Translations under genes and position numbers: made by a program
Part shown: positions 11,847 through 22,187 of the stretch, piece after piece
Position numbering within the stretch: the stretch's first letter is position 1
How the letters are laid out: each line of letters begins with the position of its first letter
Notes under the pieces: generated by a model
The model's database searches: none
What the model saw: only the letters and a program-made list of their open reading frames with translations
What the model was told of the DNA's origin: nothing
Assembly (NCBI GenBank): GCA_020881915.1
Contig: JAJFPB010000004.1
Location: forward strand, 4,402,001 to 4,466,000
Reading direction: 5' to 3'
DNA: 64,000 nt
From: Paramyrothecium sp. XJ0827
Lineage: Eukaryota; Ascomycota; Sordariomycetes; Hypocreales; Stachybotryaceae

Positions 11847-12710
11847 ATGACTTGCTCCTCGCAGGACTACACCATGTGAGTTGCTTTCTGTTTGCCGAGT
11901 GACGCATTGGCTGACACAATGGACAGCACAAAGCCGGGCATGGAGCTCGCCCGCCAGCGGAAGCCACTGCGCACCTACGGCCGACGCTCGGCCTCGACAC
12001 CAGAAGCTCGTGGAGAGCCATTGGCGAAGCGGCGGCGGACGTCTGAGGCAGAGTCAGATGTTAAGATCGGAGCCGCACCTGCTGTGCCACCTCAGTCAGC
12101 AACGACAACGATGCAGCAACTTGGCGACTCGAAACTAGCAGTTGATGGAGGAGAGCCTGTGATCAAGAAGGGATCGATCCTCAGCTACTTCAAACCCGTC
12201 GCGTCCAGCTCCCGCAGCGCAACACCAAACATGGAGAGCGAAGCCCCCTCACCATCGACAGATACCCCTCCCTCCTCTCCACCTCACACATATACCAGAC
12301 GGATGAAGCGGCGGAGATTGAGGATACGGCCAGTGCATCTGTTGTCAAGAGACGCGACAGATACGTGTACAGACGACGACGGCCAAGAGACAACAGAAGG
12401 AGAAGAAGCATCAGCGGAGGAAGACCGGGAAGACCGAGGGACACGAACACCTCTACCTGGACAGACGGAGGAGCCGGACAGCAGACAGGCAGCGGGGTCG
12501 GTGAAAGACCCCGGGAAGGGGGCGAGGAAACGCAAGGCGTTGTCCATGGTGCAGATGACGCTGAACTTGTCCGCGCAGGCGCCCTTTTCGGAATGCAAGC
12601 TGTGCGATACGGTGTGGAACCCAGTGATACCAGAAGACGCGAAGTACCATTCGCGGCGGCACGCGGCCGTGTTACGAGCAAGAAAGCGAAGCACTGCAGA
12701 TAATTTATAA
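11847..12710 (+). CDS. ECO1/ESCO-type zinc-finger protein without acetyltransferase domain
   Basis: Preferred model: exon 1 11847-11875, intron 11876-11926 (GTGAGT donor, GCTGAC branch, ACAG end), exon 2 11927-12710, giving 270 aa. The alternative start is ATG 11919, inside that intron (same frame, starting MDSTKPGMEL). The N-terminus KPLRTYGRRS followed by KKGSILSYFKP (a PIP-box-like element) and the C-terminal finger CKLCDTVWNPVIPEDAKYH with a following RRH are the layout of the cohesin acetyltransferase ECO1/ESCO N-terminal half. The CxxC and the H-x3-H spacing are seen directly. The gene stops about 20 residues after the finger, so the GNAT acetyltransferase domain is missing, and no acetyltransferase-like frame follows before 13117. 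The middle is acidic and disordered. It could be a stand-alone PCNA- or chromatin-binding partner, or a partner of an Eco1 encoded elsewhere; that is inference. Confidence 0.75.
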
Positions 12711-13116
12711 AAATATTAACACGTTTCAACATGAATCCCGTACAGGACGATGCAAGTTGTAAAGTGCTGTTTTGACTTAATCATGGTGCCCTCATCCTAT
12801 CTTCGGCCAAATCTTCATCATTGGCACTCTTGGGATTGGTATTCCAGTTTCGTAGAAGATTTGCCAAGAGCCAGCGCTCGCCATGTTCGAGGAAAAGAGT
12901 CTCCGTTAAGTATGCAACGGGTGCCAGGGTAAAACGGGGTTCATCCTCGTTTCGGATTGGTCTTTGTATTGCCGTACGCCTTTTGGCCAGACTCCCAGTT
13001 TCAACAGCGCCCTCCGTCCTACCTACATACGCCCAAGAGATTGGTTATAACAGTCAGACAAACATGTCGTGAGGACCCTCGTCATCGTATTATTTTCTCA
13101 CAGATAAATCTCCCTT
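12711..13116. other. Convergent 3' intergenic region
   Basis: About 400 bp between two convergent stop codons. Only short frames occur; probably the 3' UTRs of both neighbours. Confidence 0.5.
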
Positions 13117-14797
13117 TCAGAAGAACACCGTCTCCTCAAGTACGGCACCGAACTCGCACTCTTCACTGGTCGAAGACATGATGAGCGTCAAGTTGACGTA
13201 TCTGTTGTCCAGCGACACCAGTGGCAGCGTGGCGCGGACGCGGTTCATCTCTGGGATGACAAAATCTGCATCCCAAACAGTCTTCGCCGGCAGGTCAAGA
13301 TCCCCTATGCCCCACGCCTCCCATGGAATGGACAACTCCCTGTCTATCGACAGAGTCGGGCTCTTGTAGACGTCCACGGGGTGGTACACTCCTGTCTGTT
13401 CCTCGATGGAGATGAGCTTCTTCGCAACCGCCGCCGCTGGCGCACTGTTCCACACTCCTTCCTGGCTGTTTAGGTCCATCAGGCGTGCCAACGCGCGTCG
13501 CCGCAGTGTTGGATGGCGGCATCTCGCCGCCGTCATGTACAATGGCAACACCAAACCCAGCTCCAGCGAAAAGGGGCGCCTTGACTTTGAGTCCCGCGAC
13601 GTAGCCTGCAGAACCTCGACACAAGCTAGGATGCGCTCGTAGTATCCCAAGAAACCGTCCCACCGGGTCTCTGGGCCATGTGTGGCAACGGCAAGCATCA
13701 AGCGGATCACTGTGTGGTAAAGGCGGATAGCGGTGGCCGCCTCCACCCTGTTCGATCGGTTCCTCCGCTCAAACTTGGCCATTTTCCTCTCCCAGTCGTA
13801 CAGATCACGGCGGATCTCACTCTCCCTGGGGCCAATTTGGTCCACCTGCAACATACCCCCCACGGCTTCATCGATGAGATGTGCCCGCCTCAATAGAGCA
13901 AACAGGCCGGTGGAGGCTTGCTCGTAGCTGTTGATCGTTTCGGCGCTCTGCAAGCTGCGATCGGCCTGCGTCAGCCACTGCGCCTGCTCGTAGGGATACG
14001 GCGCGCTGGAGTCCTCAAAGGTCATTGTCTGCAGGTCGATCCGGCTGAGCATCTCCACGGCGCTCGGCGAGACCCGTTCCGGCGGCAACTGCTGCAGAAG
14101 CCGCACACCGGCCGCAAAGTGCAGCCTGCCCTCGCTCCAGCGGCCCATGGTGTTGGAGATGGCGACCAGCGCCAGGCTGAGCACGAGCACCTTGAACGGA
14201 TCGTTCAGCTCTTTGGCCCTCGACATGGCGGAGGCCACGTTTTCTAGCGCCTCGTGGGTCAGGTCGGATCTACTTGGCGAGTGTACTGCCACGGCACTCG
14301 GACATCTTGCATCCACCTCCCATCGCCGGTGTAGCGCCCCAAGAGCAATTGCGGCATGCCATATTGACGGCTCCGAGTGCGCAAGCTGCAGCAAGCCCGA
14401 GGTCCAAAAATCAGAGGGGAAGTAGGCCGCCGTCGCCGGGACGGTCGCGTACCTGAAGAAGTCGAACAGGGAAATTGTCCCAGGGCTGGGCGACTGGCTT
14501 ACATGGCGTGGATATTGCGAGAGCGTCTGTGCGACCTGTCCCAGCGAGGCGAGTTGGCGCGCAGCGGTCGCGAGCTGTCTCCGGGTTATGGTCGAAGAGG
14601 CAGCCAAGTAGCCTTCACACGGCCGCCCAGTGCTCACGCATCGAGTACAGTGAGGCTTTGCCTCGTCGCACTTGACGCGCCGAATGCTTGAGGTTGATGT
14701 CGGTTAGTGCGGGCCCCTCAACCAAGGTAGTACACAAAAAGGCCAATCATGGTACTCACCGGCAGGTAATGCAACCTGTACCGGGCTGTCGGGGCAT
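13117..14797 (-). CDS. Zn2Cys6 fungal transcription factor
   Basis: A binuclear zinc-cluster regulator of 535 aa. Exon 1 is only 38 nt (14797-14760) and is joined to exon 2 (14686-13117) over a 73-nt intron with GTGAGT donor and CAAG end. The splice creates the DNA-binding motif: GCITC from exon 1, then RIRRVKCDEAKPHCTRC and RPCEG from exon 2. All six cysteines are present with the usual CX2CX6CX5-9CX2CX6-8C order and the basic RRVK loop. The rest is helical and resembles the Fungal_trans_2/DUF3468 regulatory domain (FFRYATVPATAAYFPSDFW, SEPSIWHAAIALGALH). An annotation starting at the large exon alone would miss the DNA-binding domain. The target pathway is unknown; neither neighbour suggests one. 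Confidence 0.9.
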
Positions 14798-15700
14798 TTC
14801 CACATTCAATCTTCCGCTAAATGTGTTTATTGTGCCACTGGAGACATGATTGAAAGCTCATGAATCTGGTGCCCGCCTCGTGGGCCTCGTTGTCCTCGTC
14901 ATCCTGCGACCGTAAGTTGTCAGAACCATGAACCAGGATTACGGTAGAACTCCTTGTTTGATTGGCTGTAATTGCCCAGAATACAGAGTGGCCGCGCAAG
15001 CGGTTAGTGAGAATAATGACATTTGAACACGCCAAACTGCTGCGGAGCATCACATGGCACGATGGGGCTGCTTTCAAGCTCTAACGTTGCCTATTTTTTA
15101 GAATGAACTACTCGACTAGTTGGCGCATTTGTAAAGGTTTATAGGGGAATCCAACAGCTGCCATTGTGCGGCCTCGCATTTTGCGAGAGCATTCAAAAAA
15201 TATGTTCAAAAATAAACAAAACCTCCTTAATTTACACCTTTACATGCGTTCTCCTGGAAAATTCCCTAAATCTGCACTACTTACACTACATCAAGAGCGA
15301 TGTTGATTAGCTCTGTTTGTTTTACACACTCGGTTAACTCGTACCCTGAATGGAAGCCCGTAGCTAGGAATTGGGACGTACCTCAACCACCGATGACAAC
15401 ATCCCGACTGCCGAAAACTGGATGATTTGATTACCGCTGGTCGCTACACAGAGGGGAAGATTTGAGCCGCTGCATGTGAGGTGGTTTCCCAACACAGCCC
15501 CAAGGTTGACATCGCGGTCATTGGTTGTAATTGGAGGACCTGCATGGACCCCTCTCAATGATGCCCTCCTGCCTGGCAGCCTCATCGTAAAGTGACAGGA
15601 CCCGGCTATACTCATAGTACTTCTTTCTTAACATGATTCCTCACTGAATTGAGTGAAACCACGATCTGAGACAAAATCTTGTTGCTGGCCTTGTACGAAG
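14798..15700. other. Intergenic between divergent regulator and NLR-like gene
   Basis: About 900 bp, A/T-rich around 15180-15240. It must contain the promoters of both divergent genes. No coding region is supported. Confidence 0.45.
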
Positions 15701-18700
15701 ATGGCAGAAGCCCTTGCTGGTCTCGGTGTCGCTGCCAACGTTGCGCAATTTGTTACCTATGGGCTCAAGGCCGTTGCCTTCGTTCGGGAAATCTACACCT
15801 CTTCGGACGGAATGATTACCGAACAAAAGGAACTAGAGAGAATCTCCGAGAGCGTACAAGACCTCTGCAGCCGCCTCCAAAAAGATGCTTCCATCGCGTG
15901 CGACAAGACTTTGGATGCCGTACTACAAACGACAGCCTCTCTGAGTCTCGAGCTGAACCAAGAGTTGACGAAGCTCCGACGACTTGCTGCGGATCGTTCG
16001 TACCTGGGAAAGGCAAGGCTCTTATTTCGAGCGGCAAGAAAGAAAGGCACAATCGAGCTGCTGCACCAGCGACTCGTAAAGGTCAGAGACCAGGCTACTT
16101 TCCAGCTTGTCACCTTGTCATAGTAAGTCGTGGCAGATATCATCCATCACAGCCGACTACACATACCACGAAGCTAAAATTTCAGTGTAGCCAATCGCGT
16201 ATTGGCTTTCGCCCAAACTCATTGGGCGACAAAGCCGAAGCTTACAGCTCCGAAGCAAGTCGAAAGATGAACCAGTTCCATCAGAAACTGAGAGATTTTC
16301 AACAAAATCTAGAAACACTCTCGAGTGACGAGAAGACTGGGGGGTTTGATGCTCTCTCAGCCGAGGCCATGGCCATTGCTTCCCACTGCAACCATTGGAA
16401 GCAAGCAGAGAATGTCCTGCGGAGTCTTCACTATGTGCAAATATCTGAACGGATGTCCGATATCAAGGTTGCGCACCGTCAAACTTTCAGCTGGTCACTC
16501 TCCGAGGAGAAGACTTCTTTAGCTACCTGGCTTCGAAACGGAAGCGGTATTTATTGGATCAAAGGTAAGGCCGGGTCAGGAAAGTCGACATTGATGAAGT
16601 TCCTCACATGCCATCAACAACCGCGACCGCGCATGCTTCTCGAAGAGTGGGCCCAAGGGAAGGGACTGTTAGTTGCAAGCCACTTCTTCTGGGGACCCGG
16701 TACGAAGCTCCAGTGCGATATGAACGGACTTTTCAGGACACTCCTCTTCCAAATCTTGATGCAACACCCGCAGCTCATTCACGAAGTTTGCCCCTCACGA
16801 GTAAGCAAGGGAAGTTTTCGATATCTAGAGTCTTGGACAACCGTTGAACTCTATAGCTGTTTTACGTACCTCTCCAGCTTACCGCATTTACCGGCTAGAG
16901 TGTGCCTTTTTATCGATGGACTAGATGAGTTCCACGGAGATTTCGACGCACTCATTAGTGTTCTCCAGGCAATTGCTAATTCGAAAGACATGAAAGTGTG
17001 CGTAGCCAGTCGCCCTTGGGTTCAGTTCCGAGAAGCATTCGAGGATCTTCCGTGGCAGTTACGCGTCGAAGACTTTACCAAGAAGGATATAGAGGCTTAT
17101 GTACGAGACGTACTCTATGCCAGCAAGCGTTTCGTCGAGCTTCAACAAACCATGGCGAGTAAGGCTGTCTATCTCATGGATGAGATCACAAATCGCGCAG
17201 ATGGCGTGTTTCTCTGGGTTTATTTAGTGACCCGAAACTTACTCAGAGGGTTGAAAAATGCAGATGAGATGTTAACCCTCATTGAGCGACTGAACCAATT
17301 TCCGGCTGACCTCGAAGATTACTTCATGGCTATGTTGACATCGATCGAGGATGTGTATCATGTCGAGACAAGTGCTATCTTCTGTATGTTGAAACAGTCT
17401 TCATCTTCACAGTTGGGTGTTGAAGTTGTCTGGGCGTATCGGCGTTTTTGGAAGCTCGTAGACAGTTTCAGGAGCAGATGGAGACTTTCATCGAAGAATT
17501 CGGAAATAGCAACTAGTCTCCTTCCTTGGGAGACCGGGTTTCGAGCCGTTTTCGAGGCAATCGGCGACATAGACCCCTTTCAGCCCCTTTGTGATACGAC
17601 AAGCGAGTTGAATTATGTTGCTACATCATGCAAAGACTTGATTCATACTCGTCTCACAGAGGAAGAAGGAGAGTTTTCACACAAGATCGGGTTCTTGCAT
17701 CGATCTGTGGTTGACTTCTTGTCGCTACCGCGGACATCGGCCGTATTAAGCAGCCGCCTATCGAAGGATTTTGATGCAAGGATCGCCATCTTCGAAGCAT
17801 ACCTACTGTTATACTGTCATAAGGCCAAACGCAATGATGGAGATGATCAAAAGGTTTTTGAGGTGGTTGATGGAGATCACTTGGTGTTGGCCATGTTGCA
17901 TCTCATTCAGCAATCGCAAGTGGATTCTCTGGAAGCAAGTGCGCCCTTAATACTGTTGTTAAGCGCAGCTGTGTACGCAGGTTTACCAGGTCTGCACTGG
18001 AAAGCCTTTGACGTGGTTCGCCCAAGTATCGGCATTTGCTCCCTTGATGAATTTCGAACCTTGCTTGGCCACTACTGTGGAGCTTGGACCTTCAGCCCGA
18101 ATTTGGAGAAAAAGTTCGGAAAGAATTTCGCCATGCTGTTGGAATATTTGGATCCGATGATTGATGGAGGTGTGAGCTATCAACTGGACAGTTTGCTCCA
18201 GGGAAGGCCAGAAATCTCTTTATCGGCACCAAGTCCTGCCATTGCCTGCGACCTCGGGACGCCAACGGTGACGTGGATTTCCAATTCCGTGAACATTAAT
18301 ATGATCCTTGATGTACTGACCCACGATGATTTCGAGAAAGAGTGGCTTACGTGGCCGTGGCGAGAATTTCTCATCCGCGAAAAACTAAAAGCCCAGTCAA
18401 GAGGAGGGCCAATAGCCAACTTTATGGACGTGTGTGAGGTTTTGATATTGTATGGAGCGGAGCGCGTAATCCCCGGTTCGAGGGAAGGACCGGATAGAGG
18501 TCATGATTTGCTTGAGGTTGACGCCTGCGAGACTATATGGCAGATTTTGAGGGCGGATTGTTATTATCGGAATGTTGAAATATTCTCGCACTACGGGATT
18601 TCGAGCCTGGGTGAAGTGCAGTCTCTTTGGCCGGATGAGGTACTGGGACAGATACAGAACCGGAAACCAGGGAACTTTGGAGTGATGACTCTGGCCAGGA

Positions 18701-18729
18701 AGGGATGGAGTATGCTCCCTTGGGCCTAA
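15701..18729 (+). CDS. NLR-like STAND protein with NACHT domain
   Basis: A predicted signal-transducing NTPase of 986 aa, probably cytosolic. Exon 1 is 15701-16122 and exon 2 is 16191-18729, with a 68-nt intron (GTAAGT donor, TGTAG end); the TTCAG five bases earlier breaks the frame. Residues 1-140 form a helical fungal N-terminal domain (MAEALAGLGVAANVAQFV then coiled helices), of the type found before fungal NACHT domains. A linker (SDIKVAHRQTFSWSL) leads to the P-loop GKAGSGKST near residue 265, then Walker B VCLFIDGLDEFHGD and the ASRPW sensor. The region after it (ADGVFLWVYLVTRNLL, then IEDVYHVETSAIF) resembles the DUF7791-type C-terminal part. No ankyrin, WD or TPR repeats are visible, so the usual ligand-sensing repeats are absent. 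By family, a candidate for heterokaryon incompatibility or innate-type recognition. Confidence 0.88.
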
Positions 18730-19873
18730 AGACACGGTCATGGCCTTGAAGGGGATTCTGTGGGATTGGTAATCAAAGATACCCTGTCGGGCTCTATTGT
18801 AAAGCATCTTCCTAAAAAGTCATTGTATAGCTTCAAGCCCACTAAAGCTATAAGCATACTTGGGCCTACCGAGTGCAATGTCTCTGATTTAATCCATGTC
18901 TAAAGGCATGTTCACAAGGGTGACGAAGTTCACGATGGTTCTTCGATGTTTCTCAGCTACACTCGTCCTTTGACTGATGAGGCAGGATAAAATATTTTTG
19001 GTGAAATTCTTATCGTTTTGGATCAGCTGCGTGCAACCATCTTCACAGCTCGTCCGGAAACATGAGTTATCTTTTCTACCACAACCCTTCGACCTTGTGC
19101 AAGCTTTCGAGCTCACCAAACTGACCCACCTCCCTAGTTGAAAACCTCCTGTAATTTACCAGCGCACATCACGTTGAAGCGTCAGCTACAGCAGTTTTCA
19201 GGACCAGAGAGCACAGAGGCACTTCCGCTTAGCGTGGTGGGGTGACTCTGCTTGCAAACCAGGGCTCCCTTCCGGTACGGCGCTTCACATGGACCCTGAT
19301 TGGCCCCTTTTTTATCATCAATTTACGTTCCACTATGTTGGGATGAGGATTTCTGTCTACCGTTTTCAGTTAGCTACACTATAGCTTGCAAGAGAGATAT
19401 CCGGATTTCTCTTTGTTTGGGAGCGCCCAAGGCTGGTAGGAGTTTTAGCATTATCATCTATCTTCATCTTATTCGATTCAGGTTTTAAAGACTATTTTAG
19501 GAAGCCCAAATAAGGAATCTAGTGATTCAAAACAGCCTCACAGCGGTCCAGCTACTAGATGCCTTGAGAGCCTTGATCATCTACTGTCTGGGCGCGGTGT
19601 GTGTTTCTCAGTCCCAACAAATTACCTGATGACTTAGACCCAGATGCCCCACGCCAGGCCTTTTTTCGGCAGACTAATGCTGGCACTACCAGGCATCAAA
19701 CTCACAGGAGTCGCGTCTCGCCAGCAATTCAGCCTTCCTCACAGGGGAAACCGAAGAACTATCGACCCGGCAAGATTCTGCACTTCGCCATGCTGGTCTT
19801 GGAAATGAAGACAGTTCTGACCTGGAGCCAGATCAATGCTTCGATACGAATAGATAGGCCCCAAGAAGCATAA
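18730..19873. other. Intergenic, decayed-looking sequence
   Basis: About 1.1 kb with no intact gene. A frame at 19601-19873 (about 85 codons) reads as coding-like but has no motif and no usable start context. It leads straight into the decayed fragment that follows and may be the remnant of its upstream part. Confidence 0.35.
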
Positions 19874-20020
19874 AATCTGGTGGTGGAGGCATCGGAGAAA
19901 CTATACATCAGTAACAACTATATGTCTGCGGTGCATCGGTGGTTGACGGCTAAGTTAGATAAAAACGTAGAGGTTGAGGCGTTTCACGAGGACATCTCTT
20001 TGGACCAAGTACGGAACTAG
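19874..20020 (+). pseudogene. Decayed gene fragment, copy A of a local repeat
   Basis: The frame starting at 19874 reads NLVVEASEKLYISNNYMSAV and continues HRWLTAKL to a TAG at 20018. It aligns residue by residue with PLVVKASEKLYVTIGDYISAGHPWLM in the frame ending at 21180. The DNA is clearly similar over about 80 bases (19874-19954), with many C/T and G/A differences. Reading on past the TAG gives more coding-like residues broken by TAA codons. It has no start codon and stops on both sides, so it is a remnant. I do not recognise a function. Confidence 0.45.
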
Positions 20021-20603
20021 ATGAACGACCCAGAGGCATAACGAGGGCTCGAGAAGAGGGACGTTTATGACTGCGATCCGGTAACAGGTGAGCAAGAGAA
20101 CGGAGATCAACAAACTACACTCCTCAACTTTTACTACTGTTAAAAACCAACAGAGGAAAAAATGAAGCAAATATAAAAGGGTTGAGGATCTAGGGTGTTT
20201 ATTTGAACTTTCCTGACCGATATATAATTGTCTTCTGCTAGCATGTCATCAGACGAAGGATTTTTCAAATATATGCGGAGGGCACGTCAAGGCTTGGGGG
20301 GCTTAGCGGTCTCGCTTCTTCTGTGATATATTTCAGACTGTAACGATTGTAAATAGAAATGCCGATCACGGACCCATCTGATATTTAGGCGGCCTGTCAA
20401 CAAAGCACTCCGACGTATTTGGCTCATTACATGTGCGCGCTCCTTCGCAGTTGGTTAGCTAGTCGGTCACATATATGGATCCATCTTCTTACCACAACAT
20501 CTCCTCATCCCGCTTTTTGTCTTTTCTTCTTAAAACTTTCTTCGCCTTTCTTTGTTAGTGCAGGAAGATTTCGCTATGTCTCGACCATTTACGCGCTTTC
20601 ATC
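20021..20603. other. Intergenic, no gene seen
   Basis: Nothing supportable. TATATATGG near 20470 and pyrimidine-rich sequence at about 20485-20560 look like a core promoter and leader for the broken gene that follows. Confidence 0.3.
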
Positions 20604-21180
20604 ATGTCGACATATAATTCCCCCGGGCGTGACCGACAACAAGTCCCAGGGACTAATGCGCCCGAAAGGCTCTCTGCCAACGTATCACGCGTATTCTGGG
20701 CGCTGAACGGACCCCTAGAGTCATCAATCCATGTCCTAGCTGACCCCTGGACCTTGGCTCGCCCAAAGAAGCCCTTTCTCAGCATGATGCTGCTAGTGGC
20801 AGTCCACATCCGATCTCACAGGAGCCTCTCATGAAAATCAATCGGCTTCCCTCACAATCGAGTCCTTAGAGCTCAGCAGCTGGGAAGACTGGTGGTGGGA
20901 GCGGCACTGCGAACATGCGGAGATGGATGACGATAATGGTTACGATGACCCGGAACCGACCAAAAGCCCAGAGTGCGGAGATATGTGTCCTGCTGTCTCT
21001 CACAAGCCGTTGGTGGTGAAGGCATCAGAAAAGCTGTACGTTACGATCGGCGACTATATATCTGCGGGGCATCCGTGGCTCATGGCTCAAAGGGAGGATA
21101 TATTGAAGGCCTGGGGTGTCCGCTGGAAAAGGTCAACTACCAGTGACAAAAGATGGGTCGTAATTCCTGGTATAGAATAA
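20604..21180 (+). pseudogene. Probable broken gene, copy B of a local repeat
   Basis: Two frames look coding. The first runs from ATG 20604 (MSTYNSPGRDRQQV) to a TGA at about 20832. The second is open from 20797 and ends with TAA at 21180; it includes SWEDWWWERHCEHAEMDDDN and KPLVVKASEKLYVTIGDY, but its only ATG is internal (20923). No GT-AG pair joins them cleanly, so a frameshift is the simplest reading. The second frame is homologous to copy A about 1.1 kb upstream. I believe related segments occur in uncharacterised proteins of other Sordariomycetes, but cannot check this. A short intact gene starting at 20923 (85 aa) is the alternative. Confidence 0.35.
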
Positions 21181-22187
21181 GGTAAACGAGTGGCATAATT
21201 TGCTCTTGGTGTGGAGTAAAACCCCTGTTTAGAAGCATTCTACTGTGCTTGAAAAGACCGGCATTGTCACCCATCTCATCTCTTGACTGGCTTCAACCTT
21301 TTGCTCCTTTGTGGCTGTCGTTGACACATCCCTGTTGCTGCGTCCTTGTGGAAGGTATGCAGACAATTGCAAGATTGACTCTTGAGCAAGGTACATCCAA
21401 TTTTCTATAAGTTAAAGACGCTCGATTATGTAATGGAAATTTGAGGAGGGCCAATTTAAAGAGCTTTTGACTTTCTCGGAATATTCCTCATCCCTCGTCT
21501 CTTAAAGGCGGTTTTTAGTTCAACCTGGTCAAAATCGCCTACCCTATGCTTGCTGCCTACAAGGTCAGCAGTAGTCAGAGTAGGCATGTATAAGCAGAAT
21601 CCAGGCTCCGAAACTGATCTTCTTCCTCTTACCCCTCAATTCCCCTATTCCAGAGATCACGCGCTACGAGAAACACGTAGCTGCAGGCGCTTTAATTCTC
21701 GATGCAAACCAGGAAAATGACGGATCCCAAAATAGCAAAGGCGAGCAGCAAGCGAAATGCGAGCCCGCCGCTAAGCGCCATACCTGATAGCTTGCTTCCC
21801 CGAGGACCAAGCAACCCACGCAAATTCGAGGCAGTGGACAATTTACTGAAGGTGAGTCAGCTTTTTTGTTCCCGCAAAATTATCATGCAATGCGCTGCAG
21901 GTTTCGGCGACATTTCATTGGACGCCTTGCTGGGGGGCTTGGGGCTGATGCTACGTGGCTGCCAACCCGGTGTTGCATTCGACGGGCTACTCACCATGTG
22001 TCAGATTGACATGGTAGGAGACATGTTTCCGAGGGCATGGGTTGAGCAGATAAGCCCATGATCTAAAAGCCCTGTAGACCCACCCTCACCGGCACCATGT
22101 CCTTGCGATGCCCCCCAAGCTCACGGTCTCCACTGTCTCGGTGCTTGTACTCTTCAACCGTATTACAAATCTGCAGATGATGTTAAC
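21181..22187. other. Intergenic, HET gene promoter side, one doubtful ORF
   Basis: About 1 kb. A frame at 21702-22061 (119 codons, ATG start, no motif) contains a good GTGAGT donor at 21852 and a CTGCAG end at 21900. Splicing these would end the frame soon after, so neither form is convincing and no CDS is called. The stretch just before 22188 is the likely promoter of the HET-domain gene. Confidence 0.35.

Noticed and set aside
15679..16190. Alternative reading of the NACHT gene as one exon starting upstream in the later frame
   Set aside because: The first part of that frame is Cys/Arg-rich nonsense, whereas the 15701 frame has a typical N-terminal helix and joins by GTAAGT..TGTAG.
21702..22061. 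119-codon frame before the HET gene
   Set aside because: Contains a strong donor and acceptor whose use would end the frame; no motif, so neither form can be supported.
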